Shown piece after piece: positions 52,241 through 59,779 of a DNA stretch of 64,000 bases; the first letter of the stretch is position 1, and every line of letters begins with the position of its first letter. A program made the translations under genes and the position numbers. The notes beneath the pieces were generated by a model. That model had not been told where the DNA came from and ran no database searches. It worked only from the letters and a program-made list of their open reading frames with translations. Source of the DNA: CAZDQL01 sp964507325 (GTDB taxonomy: Bacteria; Planctomycetota; UBA1135; GCA-002686595); assembly GCA_964507325.1 (NCBI GenBank), contig CAZDQL010000018.1:18214-82213 (forward strand). The letters are read 5' to 3'.

Positions 52241-53164
52241 ATGCTCGAGAGACGCCGCCTCCCCCGCTGGCTGAAGCGCACGCTGCTCGTCGCCGCCACC
52301 CTCTTCGCCCTCTACTTCCTCCGCCTGGCCGTGGGGCTGGGAATCGCCGCGAGCCACTTCTCGACCACCCCCGACTTCGAGAGCTACATCGCCTCCACCC
52401 CGGTCGATGCAGCGGCGCTGGCTGTGGTGCTCGAGCCGTTCGGAGAGCCCGAAGACTCCTCTGCCTTCATCGCCGGCGCAGTCGATCCCCTCGGGCTGAA
52501 GCCTGAGGAGGGACCCCACCTGCAGTTGAGTCGGACGCTGGAGATCGAGATCGAACATGGGGATGAGGGCCTGCTCCACGTCTGCCAGCAGTACACCCTC
52601 GCCGTCGACCGCGAAACCGGCGCTCTTCACGGCATCCACATCGCGAGCCCGCTGCTCGTCACCTGCGACGGGATGCGGATGGCTGCGGTGATCCAGCTCC
52701 CGCCTCCTGAGCAGTTGATGGCGGAGGAGACCCGCACCGCCTGGATCGAGGTCGACGCGTTGCTCGCAGCGGGTGAGGGTGAGCCCGTGGTCTACTTCAC
52801 GGAGATGGGCGATGGCCGGGCGACGGACCTCGCCGAGCGGATCGGTACCACCGCGAAGCTCCCCCATGTGAAGCCGGCGCGCGAGCCGATCTCCTGGTGG
52901 CGGTGTCTATTCGGAGTGACCAGCCCCATCGCCGACTTGCCAGAGGAGGGTCTGGTTCACGTCGTGAACGCCACGATCCTCCTGCAGTGGGACGAGGGCG
53001 GTGCTGCGGGTTCCACCTTCGCCATGCCGGAGCACGTGATGAGTACGGAGGAGTACTCCTACCAGTTGATCGTCCGCCAAGCCGACAGGGTCGAGGGGAA
53101 CGACGGCACCTCGCACGAGCTCCGCCGATCGAGGGTCTACACCTGGAACGGAGAGGTCTGGTAG
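52241..53164 (+). CDS. Membrane-anchored protein of unknown function
   Basis: A 307-residue protein with one N-terminal membrane segment (TLLVAATLFALYFLRLAVGLG, residues ~14-34) preceded by a basic stretch, so the body is probably outside the cytoplasm. The body is beta-rich (LQLSRTLEIEIEHGDEG, HVCQQYTLAVDRETGAL, VHVVNATILLQWDEG). I recognise no family or catalytic motif. It has no operon partner: SfsA is divergent and the next gene is convergent. Confidence 0.7.
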   Translation: MLERRRLPRWLKRTLLVAATLFALYFLRLAVGLGIAASHFSTTPDFESYIASTPVDAAALAVVLEPFGEPEDSSAFIAGAVDPLGLKPEEGPHLQLSRTLEIEIEHGDEGLLHVCQQYTLAVDRETGALHGIHIASPLLVTCDGMRMAAVIQLPPPEQLMAEETRTAWIEVDALLAAGEGEPVVYFTEMGDGRATDLAERIGTTAKLPHVKPAREPISWWRCLFGVTSPIADLPEEGLVHVVNATILLQWDEGGAAGSTFAMPEHVMSTEEYSYQLIVRQADRVEGNDGTSHELRRSRVYTWNGEVW

Positions 53165-53178
53165 GACTCCCAGCCAGC

Positions 53179-53191
53179 GGGGATTCGAACC
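53179..53191 (-). other. tRNA T-arm-like 13-mer (possible tRNA relic)
   Basis: On the minus strand GGTCATGGTTCGAATCCCC is almost a standard variable-loop/T-arm segment of a bacterial tRNA, one G short in the T stem. No acceptor stem, anticodon arm or CCA can be fitted around it, so it is not an intact tRNA. It lies in the 151-base spacer at the edge of the less GC-rich hgcAB/fucose block. Confidence 0.3.
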
Positions 53192-53315
53192 ATGACCGGA
53201 GTCGCTCCAACTCACGGATTCCCCCCGAAGATCGGCCCTGGTGCGCGACGGAGCTGCTGGCCGGGAAGGCTCGGAGGGAGACTGAGGCGGCGGGGCGAAA
53301 AGCTGTCTCGGGCCC

Positions 53316-54173
53316 TCAGCGCTCGAACCAGCCGTTGACCTCAGCGTAGGGGATCGTCTGGGCCATGATGCTGTCATAGGTCCCTGTGTCGCGCAGCTCC
53401 CTGGCGATCCTTCTCAGCAGGGCGAGGGTGGCGCGCATGGGGCCGGGGCCGAAGCTGACACGGGCGACCCCGAGCTCTTCGAGCTCAGCCAAGGACTGGG
53501 TCACTGCACCTCCGAGGAGGTTGAGGGGAGCCTCGATCTCCTGCACCAACGTGGCGATCGCCTCCCGGTCGAGCTTGCCGGGAGCATCCAGGGGCGTGGG
53601 TACGAAGATGCAGTCGGCTCCGGCCTGGCGGTAGACATGGGCACGCTGGATGGTGTGCCGCAGCTGCTCCCGTGGATCACGGCCAGGTACCAGGTAGACA
53701 TCGATGCGAGCGTTCAAGACCAGCGGCGTGCGCTCGTTCTCGGCCATCTCGCGCAGGGCGGTGATGCGCTCTGCTTGTACGGACGGGTCGAGGAGCGGCG
53801 CGCTCGGATCCCCGGTGCCATCCTCCAGATTGAGGCCCACGGCTCCGGCTTGCATCACAGCTCGGGCGGCGGCGACCACGCCGGCGGTGGCCTCGCTGTA
53901 GCCCGCCTCGATATCGGCACTCAGCGGCACGTTCACGCGCGCAACGATGCGCTGCACGAGCGCTACCGTATCGCTGAGCCCGATCTGCTCACCGTCGGGG
54001 AAGCCCAGGCTCGCTGCCAGCCCGGCGCTGGTGGTTGCGAGTGCGCCGAAGCCCTCGACTTCGAACAGGCGCGCGCTGGCAACGTCCCACGCGTTGGGCA
54101 GGACCAGGATGGGGGGGGTGCGGTGCATGGCGAGAAACGCCTCGAACTGCTGTCGCTGCTCAGTGCTGGTCAT
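53316..54173 (-). CDS. Isocitrate lyase/PEP mutase superfamily protein
   Basis: A 285-residue TIM-barrel protein. The family motifs are LPNAWDVASARLFEVEGF, TTSAGLAASLGFPDG, VPLSADIEAGYSE, AGAVGLNLEDGTGDP and LVLNARIDVYL. The KKCGH loop of true isocitrate and methylisocitrate lyases is absent, so it is closer to the small PEP-mutase/oxaloacetate-decarboxylase-like subfamily. The reaction is unknown. Its ATG overlaps by four bases the end of an open frame that runs upstream to marR, so marR, the small frame and this gene look like one operon. Confidence 0.87.
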   Translation of the reverse strand: MTSTEQRQQFEAFLAMHRTPPILVLPNAWDVASARLFEVEGFGALATTSAGLAASLGFPDGEQIGLSDTVALVQRIVARVNVPLSADIEAGYSEATAGVVAAARAVMQAGAVGLNLEDGTGDPSAPLLDPSVQAERITALREMAENERTPLVLNARIDVYLVPGRDPREQLRHTIQRAHVYRQAGADCIFVPTPLDAPGKLDREAIATLVQEIEAPLNLLGGAVTQSLAELEELGVARVSFGPGPMRATLALLRRIARELRDTGTYDSIMAQTIPYAEVNGWFER

Positions 54174-54436
54174 GACGGAGATCCTGTTCCCGTGAGTTCA
54201 TACGCTCGGCGTCCCTTGATCGAAGAGGCCGTGGTGAGATCGGCCAGCGCTCCCTCGACCTCGGCCGCGAACAGTGGATGGCGCTCGTGATCGATCTGTC
54301 ACCGCTCCTCCCAGTCATTGAGCTGCTGGGGCTTGCTGTCGAAGGTCGTGGCGAGGTGGAGCAGCGTCCAGTTCGAGACTTCGAGTATGCGCGCTAGATC
54401 CTGGTGCGTTGCCAGACGGGTGTTCGGGAGCTTCAT
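54170..54436 (-). pseudogene. Small gene between marR and the PEPM-family gene, interrupted by an in-frame TGA
   Basis: An ATG at 54436, 15 bases after the marR stop, opens a frame of 45 codons to a TGA at 54301-54299. The same frame then stays open for 42 more codons and ends in an ATGA overlap with the PEPM-family start. The tight fit at both ends suggests a real 88-codon gene. The product has LATHQDLARILEVSNWTLLH before and HPLFAAEVEGALADLT after the TGA. No ATG, GTG or TTG occurs after the TGA. I see no strong SECIS-like hairpin here, so a nonsense mutation is the simplest view. I do not recognise the family. Confidence 0.45.
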
Positions 54437-54451
54437 GACCAATTCGGTCTC

Positions 54452-54907
54452 TCAGCAGCAGCCTTGCTGCCTCCTCTTGATGGCTTCGAGCAGAAGGGAG
54501 ACGGCGGTGATCACGGCTCCGCGGCTCTCGGCCGGGATCTGCTTGAGGACCTGCGCGTGCTCCTGGATCAGGTCGGCGCGTATCTTGGAGGTCAGCGCCG
54601 CGCCCTTCTTGGTGATGCGCACCCGGCAGATGCGACGATCGTTGCGGTCCTGCACACGCGAGGCCAGCTTGTTGGTGACGAGGTAGTCGACGACCCGGGT
54701 CATGGTGCTGAGCTCGAGGTGCAGTGCGCTGGCCAGCTCACCCATGGTCTTCGGCTCGTGCTCGTAGAGCATCTCCAGGGTGTAGCACTGAGAGACCGAC
54801 AGCCCGTGACAGCAGATCCCCTCGCGATCACGGAACTGGTACCGCCGCACCAAGTCCGAGAACGTGCGGAAGAGCCGTTCCGCCTGCTTGGCAAGAGATG
54901 CTGCCAT
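54452..54907 (-). CDS. MarR-family regulator with vicinal cysteine pairs
   Basis: A 151-residue winged-helix protein; the ATG at 54907 is chosen because the longer frame upstream runs through the hgcA promoter. The MarR core is GLSVSQCYTLEMLYEHEP, TMGELASALHLELSTMTRVVDYLV and the wing VQDRNDRRICRVRITKKG. Two adjacent-Cys pairs stand out: C32-C33 (GICCHGLSVSQC, with C41) and the last two residues C150-C151. Such pairs bind thiophilic metals such as As(III) or Hg(II). The gene is divergent from hgcA with a palindrome between them, so control of hgcAB and of its own operon is the obvious hypothesis. Confidence 0.88.
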   Translation of the reverse strand: MAASLAKQAERLFRTFSDLVRRYQFRDREGICCHGLSVSQCYTLEMLYEHEPKTMGELASALHLELSTMTRVVDYLVTNKLASRVQDRNDRRICRVRITKKGAALTSKIRADLIQEHAQVLKQIPAESRGAVITAVSLLLEAIKRRQQGCC

Positions 54908-54964
54908 CGTCTGTCCCCATCCTGCCGGTTTGTCGCGAGGGTGTGTCACCTCCCGGGCCCCGTC

Positions 54965-54981
54965 GAGGAACGCGGTTCCTC
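54965..54981. promoter_or_regulatory. 17-bp inverted repeat in the marR-hgcA spacer
   Basis: GAGGAAC and GTTCCTC are perfect reverse complements around GCG. It lies in the marR leader region on the minus strand and upstream of the hgcA -35 box. It could be a second operator or an mRNA hairpin. Confidence 0.4.
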
Positions 54982-54991
54982 CTGACCCGGA

Positions 54992-55019
54992 TTGATGGAG
55001 GAAAACTAGGACATATACT
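54992..55019 (+). promoter_or_regulatory. Predicted hgcA promoter
   Basis: TTGATG (54992-54997), a 16-base spacer and TATACT (55014-55019), a 5-of-6 match to the -10 consensus. Transcription would start near 55026, inside the palindrome at 55015-55035. Confidence 0.5.
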
Positions 55020-55035
55020 TGTCTAGAGCAAGTAT
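55015..55035. promoter_or_regulatory. 21-bp palindrome over the hgcA -10 region (candidate MarR operator)
   Basis: ATACTTG and CAAGTAT are perfect 7-bp inverted arms around TCTAGAG. Size and symmetry fit a MarR dimer site. It covers most of the hgcA -10 box and the likely start of transcription, so binding would block hgcAB. Confidence 0.6.
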
Positions 55036-56210
55036 TGTGGCCCACAGTATCACACCTGGAGCTGGCGCCGATCTTGAAGCCCACGACCACCAGTAGCAGT
55101 ACGGACCACAGCACCGGCACGAGCTGCTGTGGGTCCTCGGCCGGCCAGGCGACCACTGCGCCGACGCCACGGGGACGGTGGTTGGCCGGCTGGGTCAGTA
55201 CTGCGATCGGCGAGGTGCCCGAGGTGAAGACCAAGCTGGGCTTCGCCGATCACCTTGGGGCATGGCGAGTGCGCTGGGGTATCGGACGCATGTCCTACAT
55301 CGTGCCCCCAGGGCTGTTCGCGGTGGGAGCGCCCGCAGCCGACGCCCCGGTGCTGGTGACCGCCAACTACAAGCTGAGCTTCGATCGTCTGCGCCGTCGG
55401 CTCGGTGGACGTGACGCCTGGATCCTGGTGCTGGACACCAAGGGTGTGAACGTCTGGTGTGCGGCGGGCAAGGGGACCTTCGGCACCGAGGAGCTGGTAC
55501 AGCGCATCGCTGCCACGCGCCTTGACGCGATCGTCTCCCACCGCAAGCTCGTCCTACCCCAGCTCGGTGCCAGCGGCATCTGCGCCCATGAAGTGAAACA
55601 ACGGAGTGGGTTTCGCGTGACCTACGGCCCGGTGCGCGCCAGCGATCTGCCGACGTATCTGGATGCCGGCAATCAGGCGAGCCCACAGATGCGGCGCGTG
55701 GAGTTCCCGCTTCGTGACCGCCTGGTACTGGTACCGGTGGAGCTGATCGGCTCGGTGAAGTACGCAGCGCTTGCCGTGGCTCTGCTGCTGGTCCTGTCCG
55801 GACTGGGTCCCGATGGCTATTCGTTGGACCGGGTGCAGACCTGGGGTGGTGTGAGCGCTGGAATACTGCTCGCCGCGTGGGGCTTCGGCGTGCTGCTGAC
55901 ACCGCTGCTCCTACCGTGGCTGCCGGGGCGTTCGTTTGCCGTCAAGGGCGCTGGTTTGGGACTACTGTGCCTGCTCTCCGTGGGCCTCGTGCTGACGGCT
56001 GTGCGGGGAGTGTCCCTGGACTGGGTCAGCGCAGCGGCCTGGCTGCTGTTGGTACCGGCCATCACGAGCCACCTCGCCATGAATTTCACCGGAGCCTCCA
56101 CCTACACCTCCATGTCGGGCGTGCTCAAGGAGATGCGTGTCGCCCTGCCCATTCAGCTCAGCGCTGCGCTGACCGGCCTGGGGTTGTGGATGGTCGGGCT
56201 GTTCTGGTAG
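55035..56210 (+). CDS. hgcA: HgcA, corrinoid protein for mercury methylation
   Basis: The diagnostic cap-helix motif NVWCAAGKGTFGTEEL is present, with the cobalt-ligating Cys at residue 142 in this numbering. The corrinoid domain (about 60-215) starts with GFADHLGAWRVRWGIGRM and VTANYKLSFDRLR. The C-terminal ~155 residues contain five hydrophobic helices, as in known HgcA. An N-terminal Cys pair (TSCCGSS) is also common in HgcA. HgcA transfers a methyl group from its corrinoid to Hg(II). The start is uncertain: TTG 55035 lies in the palindrome, TTG 55074 is a likelier choice, and there is no ATG until residue 86. Confidence 0.94.
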   Translation: MWPTVSHLELAPILKPTTTSSSTDHSTGTSCCGSSAGQATTAPTPRGRWLAGWVSTAIGEVPEVKTKLGFADHLGAWRVRWGIGRMSYIVPPGLFAVGAPAADAPVLVTANYKLSFDRLRRRLGGRDAWILVLDTKGVNVWCAAGKGTFGTEELVQRIAATRLDAIVSHRKLVLPQLGASGICAHEVKQRSGFRVTYGPVRASDLPTYLDAGNQASPQMRRVEFPLRDRLVLVPVELIGSVKYAALAVALLLVLSGLGPDGYSLDRVQTWGGVSAGILLAAWGFGVLLTPLLLPWLPGRSFAVKGAGLGLLCLLSVGLVLTAVRGVSLDWVSAAAWLLLVPAITSHLAMNFTGASTYTSMSGVLKEMRVALPIQLSAALTGLGLWMVGLFW

Positions 56211-56244
56211 GTGCCCTATTGAATCCGTACGCGATTGGAGCGGG

Positions 56245-56541
56245 ATGACTGCCACACTGCGCTACCTCCCTGGAGTGACCACGCTGAAGCTGGACCCGGA
56301 GCGCTGCACCGGGTGCCGACTCTGCACGGAGGTTTGCCCCCACGCCGTCTTCCGTCTCGAGGACAAACGTGCAACCGTCGCTGATCGCGACGCGTGCATG
56401 GAGTGCGGTGCGTGCGCCATGAACTGCGAGGCCGGTGCCATCTCCGTGCAGTCAGGGGTGGGCTGCGCGGCCGCCATCATCACTGGCTTACTCAGAGGCA
56501 CCGAGCCTACCTGCGACTGTGGAAGCCAGACGACCTGCTGA
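56245..56541 (+). CDS. hgcB: HgcB, 2[4Fe-4S] ferredoxin partner of HgcA
   Basis: A 98-residue ferredoxin placed 34 bases after hgcA. Cluster ligands are C21, C24, C27 and C31 (CTGCRLCTEVCP) and C51, C54, C57 and C61 in the HgcB signature CMECGACAMNC. C74 and the C-terminal C90, C92 and C98 stand where other HgcB proteins have a vicinal Cys pair thought to hand Hg(II) to HgcA; here the tail has C-D-C and a final Cys instead of adjacent Cys. HgcB reduces the corrinoid for the next methyl transfer. Both proteins together are required for methylmercury formation in tested organisms. Confidence 0.93.
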   Translation: MTATLRYLPGVTTLKLDPERCTGCRLCTEVCPHAVFRLEDKRATVADRDACMECGACAMNCEAGAISVQSGVGCAAAIITGLLRGTEPTCDCGSQTTC

Positions 56542-56752
56542 GGAGGTCGAGTCGGCGCGACGAGAAACGACTCGCAGGGCAGCTGGAGCTGACGGACGAT
56601 ACGGCGGACGACAGGGATCGGTGATCAGCGGCGGAGCCGGTGCCGTACACCACAGCGTGGCGAGCGCGGTGATCAGCCCCCTCGGGAGCATCCACTTCGT
56701 GGGGCGAGAGCTGCGGCAGGGCGAAGCGGCAGCAACACCGGGTATGGACAAT

Positions 56753-56818
56753 CCGGCCTGAGGCAGGCATCTTGCCTGGAAAGCGCTGGAGTTCCATAGC
56801 CAGGCCGGAAGGAGATAG
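56753..56818 (+). other. Structured leader upstream of fucI
   Basis: CCGGCCTG (56753-56760) and CAGGCCGG (56811-56818) can close a long stem. Inside it CAGGC/GCCTG (56764-56778) makes one hairpin, and TGGAA/TTCCA (56777-56796) competes for another. The closing arm touches the fucI ribosome site AAGGAG. It could act as a translational control element or, less likely, terminate hgcAB; there is no T-run. The rest of the 281-base spacer shows nothing else I can support. Confidence 0.35.
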
Positions 56819-56822
56819 ACGC

Positions 56823-58685
56823 GTGAGCAGACCGAACTTCGAACGACTGGCGAAGAAGACGCGCGGGTATGCGGCCTCGGAGCGCGCACTCGTCGGGCAC
56901 GTGCCGACGATCGCACTGACTCCCGTCGTGGACGGACGGACTGGCGCCTACGAGCCGAATCAGGAACAGACGTGGGCGATGGTCCAACGGGTGTACGACC
57001 TGATCACCGACAACGTCAAGCTCCCGGACGGTACGCCGGCACGTGTAGCCGTCGCTCCGGAGATGGTCTACGGAGCGCGGACGGGTGCCCTGGCGCAGAA
57101 GTACTACACGAAGCAGGGCGTCAGCGCCAATATCTGGATCAGCCGTTCCTGGGCCTACAGCGACGAGCTGATGAGCGCTTGCATGGGCATCGGCAGTTCC
57201 GAGTGGCTCCAGGCGGCGTATGGCCTGAACCAGACCGACAGGCCCGGTGCCGTGTGGCTCAAGGCCTTCACCGCCGCCATGGACGAGAAGGAACGTCCCA
57301 TCTTCTCGATCTACAATCCCGACCTCGAAGACGAGAAGGACATTCCCCCCTACGTTGCCGAGAGACTGCTCAGATTCGCGCGCTGCGCGGTGGCGGTCGC
57401 CGAGATGAGAGGCAAGAACTACCTCTCCGTGGGAAGCGTCTCGATGGGCATCATCGGTTCCGACGTCAGGCGCAATGTCATGCAGAAATACCTCGGCATG
57501 GGCACGGTGTCCTTCGACATGGTCGGACTCAAGGGCCGCCTGGACAACGGCTTCTACGACCACGAGGAGTTCGAGAAAGCGTTCGCATTCATGCGGCGCA
57601 AGTTCAAGTTCGACTTCGAGTATGGCAGCTATGGGAAGCTGCGTCCGAACTCTCCGGATGAGGTCCTCGCAACGTCGATCAAGATGACGATGATCGTGCG
57701 CGACCTCATGATCGGCAACCCGCGGCTGGCCCAGAAGTCCGTCGGCAGAAAGCAGGGCTTCGAGGCGGATATCGAGCACGCCCAGGGCTTCAATGCCATC
57801 GCCGCGGGGACCCAGGGTCAGCGGCAGTGGACGGACCTCTATCCGAACTTCGACATGACCGAATCGCTGCTCTGCAGTTCGTTCGACTGGAACGGGTTCC
57901 GCTCGTCGATGATCGTGGCAACGGAAAACGACTCCAAGAACGCGATCGGCATGCTGGCGGCCCAGTTGATCTCGGGTATGCCGCAGCTCTTTGCCGACAT
58001 CCGCACGAACTGGACGCCGGAGAGCATAACGAAGGCCACCGGCAAGGATGTGGGCAAGATCGCCGCCAACGGGCTGATCGACAAGCGCAACTCGGGCGCG
58101 GGATCTCTCGACTACGCCCTCGACGTGATCAAGCTGGCCGGGGCCGATAGAGATACGCCCATCCAGCAGGTTGCCGAGAAGATCCGTTCGAGCAAGACGC
58201 TCCAGAACAAGCTCATGAAGACCGCCATCGAGGGGACGACCTACACGGGTGCGGACATGGTCTACTTCCCCGGCGACGGCCTCTCCAGCAGCTACCGGAC
58301 GCCTGGCGGCATCCCGATGACCTCGTACCGCTACAACGTCGTCGGCGACAAGCTGACGTTCTCGGTCGTCGAGGGCGAGACGGTCGAGCTGCCCAAGGAC
58401 GTGGCGGACCACATCAGCAGCGTGACCAACGAGTCCTGGCCGGAGACCTACTGGGTGCCGCGCGACATGAGCTCGTTCGAGTACATGAACCGGATCGGCC
58501 CGAACCACGACGCCAATTCGTTCGGCCTGATCGCCGCGGACCTGGTCACCCTGAACGCCATGCTCCGGATTCCGGTCGACATTCACAACGTGGCGAAGAA
58601 GGACATCTTCAGGCCCACGATGTGGGACCGCTTCGGCGGGGATGACTTCAGGGCTTGCGAGACGCTCGGGCCGCTGTACGGGTGA
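56823..58685 (+). CDS. fucI: L-fucose isomerase
   Basis: A 620-residue cytosolic ketol isomerase (E. coli FucI has 591). It starts at GTG with AAGGAGAT eight bases upstream; a longer frame from 56772 lacks a ribosome site. The manganese ligands can be placed: E368 in VATENDSKN, D392 in FADIRTNWTPES (24 residues apart, as in E. coli) and H562 in GPNHDANSFG. The N-terminus RVAVAPEMVYGARTGALAQ matches the family. It converts L-fucose to L-fuculose and may also act on D-arabinose. It heads an operon with a sugar ABC importer; fuculose kinase and aldolase are not in the window. Confidence 0.93.
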   Translation: MSRPNFERLAKKTRGYAASERALVGHVPTIALTPVVDGRTGAYEPNQEQTWAMVQRVYDLITDNVKLPDGTPARVAVAPEMVYGARTGALAQKYYTKQGVSANIWISRSWAYSDELMSACMGIGSSEWLQAAYGLNQTDRPGAVWLKAFTAAMDEKERPIFSIYNPDLEDEKDIPPYVAERLLRFARCAVAVAEMRGKNYLSVGSVSMGIIGSDVRRNVMQKYLGMGTVSFDMVGLKGRLDNGFYDHEEFEKAFAFMRRKFKFDFEYGSYGKLRPNSPDEVLATSIKMTMIVRDLMIGNPRLAQKSVGRKQGFEADIEHAQGFNAIAAGTQGQRQWTDLYPNFDMTESLLCSSFDWNGFRSSMIVATENDSKNAIGMLAAQLISGMPQLFADIRTNWTPESITKATGKDVGKIAANGLIDKRNSGAGSLDYALDVIKLAGADRDTPIQQVAEKIRSSKTLQNKLMKTAIEGTTYTGADMVYFPGDGLSSSYRTPGGIPMTSYRYNVVGDKLTFSVVEGETVELPKDVADHISSVTNESWPETYWVPRDMSSFEYMNRIGPNHDANSFGLIAADLVTLNAMLRIPVDIHNVAKKDIFRPTMWDRFGGDDFRACETLGPLYG

Positions 58686-58768
58686 GCATTGGAATCGGGC
58701 ATTGGCATCCTCTCCCCGATCGGGCATCCTTCAGCTTCACCAAGCACACCGAAGTAGGCAGGTCCGCG

Positions 58769-59779
58769 ATGTCGCATAGGCTGTTCTCACTACTGTCCGT
58801 CGTCCTGATCGCCGCGGTCCTTGCCGGGTGTGGCGAGGAGTCCGGGCGAACAGGCGCAAGTGCGGCGGAAGGCGCCAAGAGGATCTACGTCATCCTCAAG
58901 GCCAGTGAGTCCGAGTTCTGGAGCATCGTCAAGGACGGCGCGGAGACCGCGGGCGAGCGGCTGGGGGCGCAGGTCACGGTGAAGTCGCCCGTCTCAGAGG
59001 CGGAAATCATGCGCCAGGTAGCGATCTTCGAGAACGCGATCTCATCCAAGCCGGATGCCATCGTGGTGGCGCCTTCGCAGTCCGCGCCGCTCGTTCCGGC
59101 CATCGAACAGGCCGAGAAGCTGGGCATTCCCGTCATCGTCATCGACAGCGCCGCCGACACCGACGAGTACACCTCCTTCCTGGCCTCGGACAACGTGAAG
59201 ATCGGGACGCTCGCCGCCGACGAGATGGCCAAGGCCCTGACGGCGAAGACCGGCGCGGCGGCCGGCAAGGTGGCCGGTGTCACCTACTTCGCGGGGGCCG
59301 GCTCGCTGGAGAAGCGCAAGCAGGGCTTCGAGGACCGGATCGCGGCCAAGTACCCCGACATCGAGGTCGTGGACTTTCGCGATGCGGCGGGCAAGACGGG
59401 ACAGACGATCAACTACGTCGAGAACTACCTGACCAAGTACGGCTCCGAGCTCAAGGGTCTCTTCGCCAACAACCAGAACACGGGTGAAGAGGCCGTCAGT
59501 GCGCTCAGCCAGGCCAAGCGCAAGGATCTGGCCGTGGTCGTGGTGGATTCCGGCGAACAGGAAGTGTGGGGCGTCAAGGAGGGATTCGTGGATGCCATGA
59601 TCGTCCAGCAGCCGTGGAAGATGGGCTTCATGGGCGTCGAGTACGCCATCAAGGCCGCCGACGACGAGCAGCTCGACAAGTTCGTCGACACTGGCGTGGT
59701 GCCGATCGACGCAGCGATGATCGAGAGCGGCGCGGCCACGGAGTACCTGGATCCCGTCAGCTTCCACAAGGACAAGTGA
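58769..59779 (+). CDS. Sugar ABC transporter substrate-binding lipoprotein
   Basis: A 336-residue binding protein of the ribose type. The ATG at 58769 gives the lipobox VLAGC (Cys21); the longer frame overlaps the fucI end and has no signal. The body shows RIYVILKASESEFWSIVKDG, PDAIVVAPSQSAPLVPAIEQ, VIVIDSAADTDEYTSFLASD and VTYFAGAGSLEKRKQGFEDR. Being directly downstream of fucI it probably binds L-fucose, though rhamnose or another hexose is possible. Its stop codon overlaps the ATPase start (GTGA). Confidence 0.9.
   Translation: MSHRLFSLLSVVLIAAVLAGCGEESGRTGASAAEGAKRIYVILKASESEFWSIVKDGAETAGERLGAQVTVKSPVSEAEIMRQVAIFENAISSKPDAIVVAPSQSAPLVPAIEQAEKLGIPVIVIDSAADTDEYTSFLASDNVKIGTLAADEMAKALTAKTGAAAGKVAGVTYFAGAGSLEKRKQGFEDRIAAKYPDIEVVDFRDAAGKTGQTINYVENYLTKYGSELKGLFANNQNTGEEAVSALSQAKRKDLAVVVVDSGEQEVWGVKEGFVDAMIVQQPWKMGFMGVEYAIKAADDEQLDKFVDTGVVPIDAAMIESGAATEYLDPVSFHKDK

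Noticed and set aside
53165..53315. Intact tRNA gene on the minus strand
   Set aside because: Only the T-loop segment fits. I could not pair an acceptor stem or anticodon arm, and CCA is absent.
53316..54173. True isocitrate or methylisocitrate lyase
   Set aside because: The catalytic KKCGH loop is missing and the protein is short; only the superfamily fold is supported.
54299..54360. SECIS element for the second in-frame TGA
   Set aside because: Only short 4-bp pairings could be found in the 16-37 base range after the TGA, much weaker than at 21004-21024.
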